DNA of 64,000 nt from Mesorhizobium sp. LMG 17147 (GTDB lineage: Bacteria; Pseudomonadota; Alphaproteobacteria; Rhizobiales; Rhizobiaceae), in NCBI RefSeq assembly GCF_024297145.1, contig NZ_JANCTC010000004.1:301481-365480 (forward strand), read 5' to 3'. Positions 8,710 to 17,155 of the stretch are shown here, one piece after another (the first letter of the stretch is position 1; each line of letters starts with the position of its first letter). The position numbers and the translations under genes are program-made. The notes under the pieces were generated by a model that did not search any database, was not told where the DNA came from, and saw only the letters and a program-made list of their open reading frames with translations.

Positions 8710-9741
8710 TCATCGCTTGTGGGCGCGGCCAAAACCGGTGAGGAAGGCGGTGAGATTGTCGCCGAGCTCATCGCAGAGATAACCGCCTTCCTGGACGATG
8801 ACCGTTGGCAGGCCGAGCCGGGCGATCGCCTCGCCAATGCGCGAAAAACCAGGCGTGCTCACCGACAGCCCGCCGAACGGATCACCTTCGAAGGCGTCTA
8901 GCCCCAGCGCGACCACAAGCGCATCGGGCGAGAAGGCGTTGATGCGCTGGAACGCTGCCGCCAGTGCTTCGAGGAAAGCCGCATCGCCGGATTTGCGCGG
9001 CAGCGGCAGGTTGAGATTGTAGCCGAGGCCGGCGCCTTCGCCGCGCTCGTCGGCATAGCCCCAGAAAAACGGATAGAACCGCACCGGGTCGGCATGCAGC
9101 GACACGGTGAGCACGTCCGGCCGGGCATAGAAGATGCCTTGCGTGCCGTTGCCGTGATGCAGGTCGACGTCGAGGATCGCCACCCGCGCCGCCTGCTTGC
9201 GCAGAACCTGTGCGGCGACCGCCGAATTGTTGATGAAGCAGAAGCCGCCGGCGACGTCGGCAAAGGCGTGATGGCCGGGCGGCCGGCACAGCGCATAGGC
9301 GGCCGGCGCCCCCGACATCACCGCCTCGGCGGTTTCAACCGCGCTCCAGGCGCTCCAAAGCGCGCTCTGCCACGTCTCGCCGGAGATCGGGCAGGCTGTG
9401 TCGGCCATGTGGTAGCCGGCTTGGCCGACCGCCGAGGCCGGATAGGAGCCGTTCCGCGCGATCGGGTGGATGTTGGGGATGACCTCGGCCGAGGCGCCCT
9501 CGATGCGCTGCCAGCGCGCGAAGATATGGTGAAGGAAATCGAGATATTCCGGCGTATGTACCGCAGCAATCGGGCAGAGTCCGTGATCCCGCGGCCGTTC
9601 GATCGTGCAGCCGGCAGCCCTTGCGCCGGCCAACAATCGCTCGACCCGTTCCGGCTTTTCCGGATTGGGCTGCGGCGCGCCGCTGGAGAGGAACGCCTTC
9701 GGGTCGTGGCGCTTCTGTTCTTCGGCATAGAAGGCTTTCAT
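8710..9741 (-). CDS. histone-deacetylase-family amidohydrolase (acetylpolyamine-type)
   Basis: A 343-residue zinc amidohydrolase of the arginase/deacetylase fold. The active site is complete: RPPGHHA (153-159) with the tandem His pair, DVDLHHGNGT (191-200) providing Asp193 and His195, Asp282 in GLDAFEGDP, and a late QEGGY Tyr. Bacterial members deacetylate acetylpolyamines or small acetylated amines and amides. It is the last gene of a five-gene operon, and its ATG overlaps the stop of the GNAT gene by 4 nt, pairing an acetyltransferase with a deacetylase. A small-molecule substrate is more likely than protein, but this is inferred. Confidence 0.9.
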   Translation of the reverse strand: MKAFYAEEQKRHDPKAFLSSGAPQPNPEKPERVERLLAGARAAGCTIERPRDHGLCPIAAVHTPEYLDFLHHIFARWQRIEGASAEVIPNIHPIARNGSYPASAVGQAGYHMADTACPISGETWQSALWSAWSAVETAEAVMSGAPAAYALCRPPGHHAFADVAGGFCFINNSAVAAQVLRKQAARVAILDVDLHHGNGTQGIFYARPDVLTVSLHADPVRFYPFFWGYADERGEGAGLGYNLNLPLPRKSGDAAFLEALAAAFQRINAFSPDALVVALGLDAFEGDPFGGLSVSTPGFSRIGEAIARLGLPTVIVQEGGYLCDELGDNLTAFLTGFGRAHKR

Positions 9742-10250
9742 GTTGGCTCCTCCGGTGCATCGGCGAAGGCGAAAAAGGCGTCGCCGACGATCTTCTGCAC
9801 CTGCTCGTAGCTGGACCAGGCAATGCCCAACCGTTCGTAAAAAGCCTTGGCGGTCTCGTTGTCGGTATCGACAGACAGCTTGAGATAGACGCCGCCGTCC
9901 TTCCGGCATTGCGCCGCGACCCGGCGCAGCAGGCGCTCGCCGATCCCGCGGCCGCGAAAACGGTCCTCGACATAGAGATCCTGCACATAGACACCGGGCC
10001 GGCCCATCCATGTCGAGAAGATTGGAAAATGCAGGCAAAGCCCGGCAAACTCGCCGCCGACCTCGGCAATCAGGGTCGAGAAGGCAGGCTTCTCGCCAAA
10101 GCCATAGGTGCGGAGATCCCGAGATGTCGAGGTGATCTCCTGATGTGCGCCGACATGCGCGCCGAGCCGTATGAGCGCGGCGTGGATGGTTTCGACGTCC
10201 TCCACCCGGCCGGGCCGGATGACAATGTCTCTTGACGGTGGGTTGGTCAC
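9738..10250 (-). CDS. GNAT family N-acetyltransferase
   Basis: A 170-residue GNAT. The acetyl-CoA pyrophosphate loop is VEDRFRGRGIGERLL, preceded by VYVQDLYV (strand 4) and followed by the NETAKAFYERLG segment. The pattern recalls spermidine/diamine-type acetyltransferases, with an N-terminal RPGRVEDVETIHAALIRLG start. The substrate is unproven. It lies 9 nt after the BKACE gene and overlaps the deacetylase gene, so it belongs to the same transcript and probably acts on an intermediate of that pathway. Confidence 0.86.
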   Translation of the reverse strand: MTNPPSRDIVIRPGRVEDVETIHAALIRLGAHVGAHQEITSTSRDLRTYGFGEKPAFSTLIAEVGGEFAGLCLHFPIFSTWMGRPGVYVQDLYVEDRFRGRGIGERLLRRVAAQCRKDGGVYLKLSVDTDNETAKAFYERLGIAWSSYEQVQKIVGDAFFAFADAPEEPT

Positions 10251-10259
10251 GGCCGCATC

Positions 10260-11189
10260 TCAGAACGCCACGCGGTCGCCGCCCTTGAGCGCCAGCATCT
10301 GCCGCGCCTCGGCCGGCGTCGCGACGTCCAGCGACAATCCGTCGAGCACGCTGCGGATGCGGCGCACCTGGTCGGCATTGGACTTGGCGAGTTGGCGCCC
10401 GTCGTAGAGGCTGTCCTCCAGCCCGACGCGGACATTGCCGCCCATCGCCGCCGCAATCGAGACCATCGGCATCTGGTGGCGTCCGGCGGCCAGCACCGAA
10501 AATTGGTAGCTGTCGCCGAACAGTTTGTCGGCGATGCGCTTCATGTGGATCAGGTTTTCTGGATCGGCGCCGATGCCGCCAAGGATGCCCAAAACAAACT
10601 GGATGAACAAAGGTCCAGACACCAGCCGACGATCGCGAAAATGCGCCAGCGAATAGAGATGGCCGACATCGTAGCACTCGAATTCGAAGCGCGTGCCGCA
10701 ACCGCGCCCGAGCTTCTCGAGCACCGTCTCCATGTCGGCAAAGGTGTTTTTGAAGATCGTGTCGCGGGTGGCCTCGAGCAGTTTCGGCTCCCATTCGTGC
10801 TGCCATTCCCGCGGCCGCTCGAGCATCGGGAACAGCGCAAAGTTCATCGAACCCATATTGAGCGAACACATTTCCGGCTCGGCCCTGAGCGGCGCGGCCA
10901 GCCGCTGGTCGAGCGTCATCAGCGACGATCCGCCGGTGGTGATGTTGATCACCGCATCAGTCGCCTGCTTGATGCGGGGCAGGAACTGCATGAACACCTC
11001 GGGGTCGGCGGTCGGCCGCCCATCCTTAGGGTCGCGGGCATGAAGATGCAGGATCGAAGCGCCGGCCTCGGCGGCGGCGATTGCGTCTGCGGCGATCTGG
11101 TCCGGCGTCACTGGCAGATGCGGCGACATCGACGGGGTGTGCACCGACCCGGTGACGGCGCAGGTGATGATGACTTTGCGCGGTGCCAT
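10260..11189 (-). CDS. BKACE-type beta-keto acid cleavage enzyme (DUF849)
   Basis: A 309-residue zinc TIM-barrel of the 3-keto-5-aminohexanoate cleavage enzyme family. These enzymes condense a beta-keto acid with acetyl-CoA and split it into acetoacetate and a new CoA thioester. The signature HLHARD (48-53) supplies two zinc-ligand His residues, and the N-terminus KVIITCAVTGSVHTPSMSPHLP is typical. The ATG at 11189 fits; an upstream in-frame start would add non-family residues. The substrate varies across the family (dehydrocarnitine, aminohexanoate and others) and cannot be read from motifs alone. It is the third gene of the operon. Confidence 0.9.
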   Translation of the reverse strand: MAPRKVIITCAVTGSVHTPSMSPHLPVTPDQIAADAIAAAEAGASILHLHARDPKDGRPTADPEVFMQFLPRIKQATDAVINITTGGSSLMTLDQRLAAPLRAEPEMCSLNMGSMNFALFPMLERPREWQHEWEPKLLEATRDTIFKNTFADMETVLEKLGRGCGTRFEFECYDVGHLYSLAHFRDRRLVSGPLFIQFVLGILGGIGADPENLIHMKRIADKLFGDSYQFSVLAAGRHQMPMVSIAAAMGGNVRVGLEDSLYDGRQLAKSNADQVRRIRSVLDGLSLDVATPAEARQMLALKGGDRVAF

Positions 11190-11199
11190 GGTTCGTTCC

Positions 11200-12567
11200 T
11201 CAGCCTTCGACCGGCAGGTCGAGCTCGCCGGCCAGCACCTCGAGCGCGTCACCGATGATGGATATGATCTCGCCGATCTGCGCGGCGGTGACGATCATCG
11301 GCGGCGCGACCATGAAATTGTCGCCGTCGACACCGCCCTTGACCTTGCGTCCGTAGATGATCAGGCCGCGCTCATAGGCGAGGTCGAGCAGGCGCTGAGT
11401 GGCCTTTTTCGCCGGCTCGATCGGCCTCAGCGTGTCCGGATCGGCGACCATTTCGGCACCGGTGAGCAGGCCCTTGCCGCGGACGTCGGCGATGAACGGA
11501 AACCGCTTCGCCAATCCCTTCAGCTCGTCCATCAATAGCTCGCCCATGAAAGCCGCGTTGGCGATCAGGCCGAGACGGTCCATCTCGCCGAGCACGGCGA
11601 GCCCGGCGGCGCAGGCGAGCGGATTGCCGGCATAGGTATGGCCGTGCTGGAAGCCGCCCGACGCGAGCAATGGCTGCACCAGCCGCATCGGTGCCGCCAG
11701 CGCGCCGAGCGGCGCGTAGCCCGAGCCCAGCCCTTTCGACAGCGCGACGATGTCTGGTTTGCAGTTCCAGTGGTCGCCGCCAAGGAATTTTCCGGTGCGG
11801 CCGGCACCGCTCATCACTTCGTCATGGATGAGCAGGATGCCGTAGCGATCGCAGATCTCGCGGATGCGCGGATAATAGCTGTCGGGCGCCACCAATGCTG
11901 CCGTGGCAGCGCCGCCGACCGGCTCCATGATGAAGGCGAGCACGCTCTGCGGTCCCTCGGCGAGGATCTTTTCCTCCAGCATGTCGGCGTAGCAGGTGCC
12001 GCGCTGTTCCATCGAAAGATTGTCGCGGTCGCGCCAGGCGGCAGGCGCCGGCACCGTCGGCATGACCTGCATCATCGGCGCAAAAGTTTCGGCCAGCGCA
12101 TCGTCGCCGGTGACGGCGAGCGCGCCGAGCGTGCCGCCATGATAGGACGGAAAGCGCGTGATCACTTTCCAGCGGCTGGGCTGGCCGATGGCGACCGCCC
12201 ATTGCCGCGCCAGCTTGACGCAGGATTCCGTTGCCTCCGAGCCGCCGGAGACGAAAAAGATGCGGTCCAGGCCCTCGGGGAGTTTGGCCGCCAGTTGCCG
12301 CGCGAGCTCCTCTGCCGGTTCGTTCTCGAAATGCAGGCGGTAGGCAAAGGTGGCGCGGTCCATCTGCCGTTTCATCGCGTCGAGCACGTTGCGATTGGAG
12401 TGGCCGATATTGGCGACCATCGGGCCGCTCGATCCGTCGATGAAGCGGCGGCCATCCTGCGTCCACATGTAGATGCCTTCGGCGCGGTCGATCAGCGGCC
12501 GGCGCAGGCTGGACAGATAAAACAGATGCGAGGCTTCGCGGGCTTCCGGGGCAGGGGACTTCAGCAT
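11200..12567 (-). CDS. class III (omega-amino acid type) aminotransferase
   Basis: A 455-residue PLP aminotransferase of subgroup III, as in beta-alanine, GABA or diamine:pyruvate enzymes. It shows GGSEATE (108-114), LLIHDEVMSGAGRTGK with the PLP-contacting Asp249, and ALSKGLGSG with Lys278 as the Schiff-base residue. It would convert an omega- or beta-amine to an aldehyde or beta-keto acid, the natural feed for the BKACE gene 10 nt downstream. The ATG at 12567 is separated by one base from the stop of the preceding amidohydrolase gene. The upstream ATGs in this frame lie inside that gene. Confidence 0.9.
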   Translation of the reverse strand: MLKSPAPEAREASHLFYLSSLRRPLIDRAEGIYMWTQDGRRFIDGSSGPMVANIGHSNRNVLDAMKRQMDRATFAYRLHFENEPAEELARQLAAKLPEGLDRIFFVSGGSEATESCVKLARQWAVAIGQPSRWKVITRFPSYHGGTLGALAVTGDDALAETFAPMMQVMPTVPAPAAWRDRDNLSMEQRGTCYADMLEEKILAEGPQSVLAFIMEPVGGAATAALVAPDSYYPRIREICDRYGILLIHDEVMSGAGRTGKFLGGDHWNCKPDIVALSKGLGSGYAPLGALAAPMRLVQPLLASGGFQHGHTYAGNPLACAAGLAVLGEMDRLGLIANAAFMGELLMDELKGLAKRFPFIADVRGKGLLTGAEMVADPDTLRPIEPAKKATQRLLDLAYERGLIIYGRKVKGGVDGDNFMVAPPMIVTAAQIGEIISIIGDALEVLAGELDLPVEG

Positions 12568-12568
12568 G

Positions 12569-14209
12569 TCATGACTTTCCGAGATAGCGGTCGAGGACAT
12601 TTCTGGTAACACGCTCGACCATCGCATCCTGCCTTAGCAGGCCGGTAACCCATTCGCAGCTTCCGGCGTGAAACACCTCGCCTTCGCCGCGCGGGAAGTT
12701 GACGATCATGCCGTTGCCGCGTTTGACCTTGTCCAGATTGGCGTCGCTTGCCTCGCCGAACAGCGTTTCGGCGGTGAAGCGGCCGTCCTCGTCGCCGAGG
12801 AACTGGTCCTCGAACGGGATGTCGGCGCTTTCCTCGACCTGGGCCGCCATGCCGACCGCGAGCACCTGCAGGCCGTCCGGTGCGCCGCTGTCGGACGTCG
12901 GGTAGGGCAGGCCGCCGCGGATCTCGAAATCGAGCCCATCGACCTCATAGCCATAGACATGGCTGTCGGCGCCGAGCAGGTCGCCATAGTAGATGCCGGT
13001 ACCGGCAAAGGCCCAATGCTCCGGCCGGTAGACCGGAAAGCCGCGCACACCGCGCGGCGCGCAGCCGCCCCAGCCGGCATAGACGCCTCTTGTCGCGTTG
13101 AGGCCGAAGGTCGCCGCACCCGGCCGGCCGATTTCCGGCGCTTCCCAGGAATTGGTGGCGCGCCTTATATCGCCGCCGCGATAGGCCGGGTCCTCGGCGC
13201 GGGCGCGGTATTTGTAGCAGACCTGCCGGCGGCCTTCGTCCTCCAGCCTGGTCTGCCACATGAAGTTGCCGGCAAAGCGCGCCGCATGACCGCCGCGCTC
13301 GACATAGGTGTCGACCGCATCGCGCATTTCCCAGGTCCAATATTCGTCGTGGCCGACGAAGACGACGCAGTCATAGCCGTCGAGAATGTCGGGCGAAAAA
13401 TGCAGATCGTGCTGGCTGGCGAGATCGACGGCGTAGCCGGAACGCTCAGCGAAGCGGAAGAAATGGCTGTCGTAGCTTGCCCAGCCGGCTGAGGCGTATT
13501 TCTTCGAATGGCCGGTGGCAAAGGCCCATTCCATGTGCGGATAGCGCGGCACGGTTTTCGGCGGCACCGCGACTTCGAGCGGCACGCGCGGCGCATCCTT
13601 GGGCAGCACGACGAAGCCGCGGCACCAAGGCCGCTGCGTCGACACCATTCGTGCATACTGGTCGCGGGCCGGCCCGGTGATGCCTTCGTAATGGTTGGAA
13701 CCGCCCCATGTGTTGTAGGCGAGCCAGGTGCCGGTGGCCGCGACCTGCAGCACGCGGCCGGGTTTCTTGCCGGGCTGCGGCGAGACGATGAAAAGGTGAT
13801 GACAGCGGATCGGCTTGCCGTCGCGACCGTCCGCTTCAAGCGTGACGCGATAGGCGCCGGATGGCCAGTCGTCGCCGATGCGAAACTCGAACGACGCCTG
13901 CCAGCCGCAGCCTTCGACCGAACATTGATCCGGCGTATCTTGCCACCGCGCCGCAATCCCGGTCCTTTCGAACATTGTCGTTTCCGCGCCGCCGTCGCGG
14001 ATGATCGCGATGCCGAAACCGGCGGCCGTCGAACTGACATGCAGCGCCACCATCTCGCCGGGGCGATAGGAAAAACGGTCGCTGTAGCACCAGATTTCGC
14101 CGCGCCCGCCATCCATACCGGGCCATTCCCAGTAATGGCTGCGCACCGCCTGGCGTCGCTGCTCCGGCGTCAGTCCGAAATCGGGAAACTCGGTCGGCAG
14201 ATGGTTCAT
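12569..14209 (-). CDS. N,N-dimethylformamidase large-subunit-like protein
   Basis: A 546-residue protein matching the C-terminal catalytic part of the DMFase large subunit (about 760 residues). It has a beta-sandwich-like front (GEIWCYSDRFSYRPGEMVALHV), TWLAYNTWGG near 161-170 and VGHDEYWTWEMRD at 286-297. Known DMFase uses mononuclear iron held by two Tyr and a Glu; His287-x-Glu289 and Tyr165 are candidates for that site. No small-subunit gene is adjacent. It is first in the operon and probably opens an amide or related C-N bond, yielding the amine handled by the next gene. The substrate is unknown. Confidence 0.82.
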   Translation of the reverse strand: MNHLPTEFPDFGLTPEQRRQAVRSHYWEWPGMDGGRGEIWCYSDRFSYRPGEMVALHVSSTAAGFGIAIIRDGGAETTMFERTGIAARWQDTPDQCSVEGCGWQASFEFRIGDDWPSGAYRVTLEADGRDGKPIRCHHLFIVSPQPGKKPGRVLQVAATGTWLAYNTWGGSNHYEGITGPARDQYARMVSTQRPWCRGFVVLPKDAPRVPLEVAVPPKTVPRYPHMEWAFATGHSKKYASAGWASYDSHFFRFAERSGYAVDLASQHDLHFSPDILDGYDCVVFVGHDEYWTWEMRDAVDTYVERGGHAARFAGNFMWQTRLEDEGRRQVCYKYRARAEDPAYRGGDIRRATNSWEAPEIGRPGAATFGLNATRGVYAGWGGCAPRGVRGFPVYRPEHWAFAGTGIYYGDLLGADSHVYGYEVDGLDFEIRGGLPYPTSDSGAPDGLQVLAVGMAAQVEESADIPFEDQFLGDEDGRFTAETLFGEASDANLDKVKRGNGMIVNFPRGEGEVFHAGSCEWVTGLLRQDAMVERVTRNVLDRYLGKS

Positions 14210-14365
14210 GGACACCGCTAAGGTCGAAGGCCGCCATTTCGGCCATCCGCCGGCCAAGCGTCAATTGGAAACGATCGGGCCAGCCATTGCCGGGCTGCTC
14301 CCTTGGCCTTGCCGGCCAAACAGACTATCTCACAAAGGGCGGCGTTGTCCGCCACGGGAGCCGAT

Positions 14366-14614
14366 ATGCTGAGAGTGCAAAAGGTCAGGGTCGACGACAT
14401 CTACGTGCCGACCGCGCGCAAGAAGACGCTGCATCCTGAAACCGTCCGCCATCTGGCCGAGGACATTCTGGAAAACGGCATGAAGATGCCGATCCAGGTG
14501 CGCCATGACGGCAAGCGCCACGTCTTGGTCGAAGGCCTGCATCGGCTGGAAGCGGCCAAGTGGCTCGGCGAGACCGAGATCGACGCCTATCTGGTGCAAG
14601 CCAAGCGCCACTGA
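14366..14614 (+). CDS. stand-alone ParB N-terminal-like domain protein
   Basis: An 82-residue protein holding only the ParB/Sulfiredoxin-like domain: VDDIYVPTARKKTLHPETVRHL, then ENGMKMPIQV and VEGLHRLEAAKWLG. GLHRLEAAK replaces the usual GxxRxxA (GERR) nucleotide-binding box. There is no helix-turn-helix, so it is not a partition protein. Small proteins of this kind occur in Rhizobiales without known function and may bind CTP or act on DNA. It is divergent from the amidohydrolase operon, with 156 bp between them, and is followed by a stem-loop at 14647-14666. Confidence 0.75.
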   Translation: MLRVQKVRVDDIYVPTARKKTLHPETVRHLAEDILENGMKMPIQVRHDGKRHVLVEGLHRLEAAKWLGETEIDAYLVQAKRH

Positions 14615-14646
14615 AGCCACTCGGTTCCGTCGCTCGAATCTCCGGT

Positions 14647-14666
14647 CCCGCGGATTTTTTCGCGGG
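14647..14666. terminator. stem-loop after ParB-like gene
   Basis: CCCGCG and CGCGGG arms surround a GATTTTTT loop, 33 nt after the stop. The T-run is in the loop rather than after the stem, so this is a possible rather than a certain terminator. Confidence 0.4.
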
Positions 14667-14733
14667 CCGTGTCGGCTTGCGTCTTGTCGGTTCGTCCTAG
14701 ACACGAAAGCCAAACCGACGTGTGAGGAACGCC

Positions 14734-15219
14734 ATGACCACCAAGCTCGACATCGCCCCCAACTCCGACCGCGAGCTGGTTCTCGCCCGCATCATCGATG
14801 CGCCGCGCGAGAACGTCTATCGCTGCTGGACCGAGCCGAAGCTGCTGACGCAATGGTTCTCGCCGAAGCCGTGGACGACGCCGCGCGCCGAAATGGATGT
14901 GCGGACCGGTGGCTCCACCCTTGTCGTCATGGCCGATCCCGAGGGCAAGGAGTTCCCGAATCCAGGCATCTTCCTCGAAGTCGTACCAGGCAAAAGGCTC
15001 GTCTTCACCGATGCCTATGCCAGGGCGTGGGAGCCGTCCGAAAAGCCGTTCATGACGGTCGTGCTGACCTTCGACGACGAGGGCGAGGGCAAGACCCGCT
15101 ACATCGCCCGGGTTGCGCATTGGTCGGTCGCCGACCGCGAACAGCACGAGAAAATGGGTTTTCACGACGGCTGGGGCCAGTGCGCCGAACAGCTCGAGGA
15201 GGTCGCCAAGCTACTTTGA
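14734..15219 (+). CDS. SRPBCC/AHSA1 domain protein
   Basis: A 161-residue START-like hydrophobic-pocket protein. The family opening DRELVLARIIDAPRENVYRC with WTEPKLLTQWF, and the closing HDGWGQCAEQLEEV, are textbook AHSA1/CalC-type features. Such proteins bind small lipophilic ligands or act as polyketide cyclase-like or stress proteins; the ligand is unknown. The ATG at 14734 follows GTGAGGAAC; an in-frame ATG four codons upstream is less well placed. The following hydrolase gene starts 41 nt downstream, so the two may share a transcript. Confidence 0.85.
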   Translation: MTTKLDIAPNSDRELVLARIIDAPRENVYRCWTEPKLLTQWFSPKPWTTPRAEMDVRTGGSTLVVMADPEGKEFPNPGIFLEVVPGKRLVFTDAYARAWEPSEKPFMTVVLTFDDEGEGKTRYIARVAHWSVADREQHEKMGFHDGWGQCAEQLEEVAKLL

Positions 15220-15260
15220 TGCACAAGCGACTTTGATGCAAACGAGAGAGGGAGACTGAT

Positions 15261-16217
15261 ATGTCCAGATCGATATTTATTGCCATTTTCGCCTCGGCCG
15301 CCGCGCTCTTTGCCGCGCCGGGCGCCATCAACGCAGAGGAGGCCAAGCCCGCCATGACGACCGCAACCGCAACACTGCCGAAGCCGCAAAAGTCCGGCCT
15401 GCTGCCGATCAACGGCCTGAACTATTATTACGCCGTCTATGGCAAGGGCGAGCCACTGCTTCTGCTGCATGGCGGTCTCGGCACAACCGACATGTTCGCG
15501 CCGATCCTGCCGAAGCTTACCGAAAACCGCACCGTCATCGGGGTCGACCTACAGGGCCATGGCCGCACCGCGCTCGGCGACCGGCCGCTCAGCTTGGAGG
15601 CGATGGGCGACGACATGGCGGCGATCGTCAAGGCGCTCGGCTACGACAAGGTCGACGTCATGGGTTATTCGCTGGGTGGGGGCGTCGCCTTCCGCATGGC
15701 CGTGCAGCATCCCGACGTGGTGCGCCGGCTCGTCCTGGTCTCGACCGGCTACGCTGCGGACGGCTTCTATGCCGAGATGCGTGGCCAGCAGGCACAAGTC
15801 GGCGCAGCGATGGCCGACATGATGAAGGACACGCCGATGTACAAATCCTACGTCGCGGTCGCGCCGCATCCGGAGGATTTTCCGAAACTGCTCGACCAGC
15901 TCGGCGCCTATATGCGCAAGGACTACGATTATTCTGCCGACGTGCCGAAGCTGAAAATGCCGGTCATGCTGGTGTTCGGCGACAGTGACATGTACCGGCC
16001 CGAGCACGAGATCAAGTTCTACCAGATGCTTGGCGGCGGGTTGAAGGACGCCGGCTGGATGCGCGAGAACCTGTCGCAAAACCGCCTGGCGATCCTGCCG
16101 AACCGCACCCACTACGACGTGTTCTTCGCGCCGGAACTGACAGCTGCCACGCTGCCGTTCCTCAATGGCGAGACCAAGGTCAAGACTTGGGATGAGGTCG
16201 TCAACGAAACGAACTGA
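15261..16217 (+). CDS. secreted alpha/beta-fold hydrolase
   Basis: A 318-residue alpha/beta hydrolase with an N-terminal signal peptide (hydrophobic 4-20, cleavage near AINAEE). The catalytic elements are HGGLGT (70-75, oxyanion hole), GYSLGG (135-140, nucleophile Ser137), an acidic residue in FGDSD and a late His in NRTHYD. It is probably a periplasmic esterase or lactonase-type enzyme; motifs do not define the substrate. GAGAGAGGGAGA precedes the ATG. It lies 41 nt after the AHSA1 gene and ends before a strong terminator hairpin. Confidence 0.85.
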   Translation: MSRSIFIAIFASAAALFAAPGAINAEEAKPAMTTATATLPKPQKSGLLPINGLNYYYAVYGKGEPLLLLHGGLGTTDMFAPILPKLTENRTVIGVDLQGHGRTALGDRPLSLEAMGDDMAAIVKALGYDKVDVMGYSLGGGVAFRMAVQHPDVVRRLVLVSTGYAADGFYAEMRGQQAQVGAAMADMMKDTPMYKSYVAVAPHPEDFPKLLDQLGAYMRKDYDYSADVPKLKMPVMLVFGDSDMYRPEHEIKFYQMLGGGLKDAGWMRENLSQNRLAILPNRTHYDVFFAPELTAATLPFLNGETKVKTWDEVVNETN

Positions 16218-16233
16218 CGTCCAGTCAATTGTC

Positions 16234-16270
16234 TGCCGGCCGTCTCCCGCGAGATGGCCGGCATTTCGTT
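16234..16270 (+). terminator. intrinsic terminator after hydrolase
   Basis: TGCCGGCC (16234-16241) pairs with GGCCGGCA (16256-16263). An inner TCTC/GAGA extends the stem, which is followed by TTTCGTT. It sits 16 nt after the hydrolase stop. Confidence 0.7.
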
Positions 16271-16352
16271 GATGAGGCCTTGGCGCGGCGCATCCAGCCG
16301 ATCGCCCATCGGCCGGATCACAGCTTTAGATAACGCCATCAAAGCTTTTCAA

Positions 16353-16381
16353 TTGACGGTGCCACGCCTATCGATAGGTAT
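16353..16381 (+). promoter_or_regulatory. possible promoter with perfect 12-bp palindrome
   Basis: TTGACG (16353-16358) is followed 8 nt later by CCTATCGATAGG (16367-16378), a perfect palindrome lying where the spacer and -10 would be. It is 35-60 bp upstream of the GFA-family gene. The arrangement suggests a repressor operator, but no regulator gene is adjacent. Confidence 0.4.
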
Positions 16382-16412
16382 CGTCTATCCTCGCAGGGAA
16401 GGGACATGGGCG

Positions 16413-16811
16413 ATGGCAAGATATCAGGGCGGGTGTTTGTGCGGTGCGGTGCGCTACCATGCCGAGGCGACACCGATCAATGAGCGCGTCTGCCATTGCC
16501 GGCTCTGCCAGAAGGCACTGGGTGCCGCCTTCAACGCGCGCGTGCTGTTCCGCATCGACGATGTGACGGTCGACGGACCGGTGGCGACGGTGAATTCCTC
16601 GCCCGATCTCAAGCGTGGCTTTTGCCCGCGTTGCGGCACGACGATGTTTTCCCGGCGCGATTCCGCCGGCATCATCGGCATCACGACCGGCTCGCTCGAT
16701 GATCCTTCGGTGTTCAGGCCTGAGATGCACATCTGGACCGCCTCGAAGCAGCCCTGGGTCCAGATCGACGACGGCCTGCCGCAATATGAAGGCGCGCCAC
16801 CTCCGGCTTGA
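16413..16811 (+). CDS. GFA-family zinc protein
   Basis: A 132-residue member of the Gfa/CENP-V fold, named after glutathione-dependent formaldehyde-activating enzyme. Zinc-binding Cys pairs are visible: GGCLCGAVRY, CHCRLCQKALG and FCPRCGTTMF. The family covers several activities and many members have no proven glutathione role, so a specific reaction should not be assigned. The ATG at 16413 (MARYQGG) lies 13 nt after AGGGAAGGG; an overlapping ATG at 16406 is in another frame. A palindromic promoter region lies upstream. The gene stands alone. Confidence 0.88.
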   Translation: MARYQGGCLCGAVRYHAEATPINERVCHCRLCQKALGAAFNARVLFRIDDVTVDGPVATVNSSPDLKRGFCPRCGTTMFSRRDSAGIIGITTGSLDDPSVFRPEMHIWTASKQPWVQIDDGLPQYEGAPPPA

Positions 16812-16929
16812 GGTGAAGTCTGGATAAAATTTAATCCAAAGCGACACGAGATAGCCGGCAAAGCGTCATTGGCGGGCCATCATTGCTGCCTATCTATTGC
16901 GTGCGGGCGGCAGTCGAGGAGGCGACGGA

Positions 16930-17142
16930 ATGAACGACAGCATCAACACCCTGGACGAGCTCTTGAGTGATCCGATGATCAAGCTGGTGATGGAGCGCGA
17001 CCGCGTGCAGCCGGCAGAACTTCGCACGCTGCTCGAGGAAAAGGTCCGCCGGGCGGACGATGATGTGGCGGTCAACGATCGTTTTGTACCGCCGGCCCAC
17101 CTGATGGCCACGACCTGCCACAAGCTGTGGCTGTGCGGCTAG
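16930..17142 (+). CDS. small conserved-looking hypothetical protein
   Basis: A 70-residue protein that I do not recognise. It is acidic and helical in its first half (DELLSDPMIKLVMERDRVQP), followed by LRTLLEEKVRRADD, and ends with a Cys-containing tail (TTCHKLWLCG). A GAGGCGACGGA stretch just before the ATG can serve as ribosome binding site, and composition and codon use look like neighbouring genes. There is no signal or membrane segment. It converges on the GNAT gene, with 13 nt between stops. Confidence 0.6.
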   Translation: MNDSINTLDELLSDPMIKLVMERDRVQPAELRTLLEEKVRRADDDVAVNDRFVPPAHLMATTCHKLWLCG

Positions 17143-17155
17143 GGTCGTGAAGCTG

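Noticed and set aside
8710..10869. 719-codon minus-strand frame joining the BKACE/GNAT region to the HDAC gene
   Set aside because: Only the last 343 codons match the deacetylase family; the front part is out-of-frame reading of two real genes, so it is not a fusion protein.
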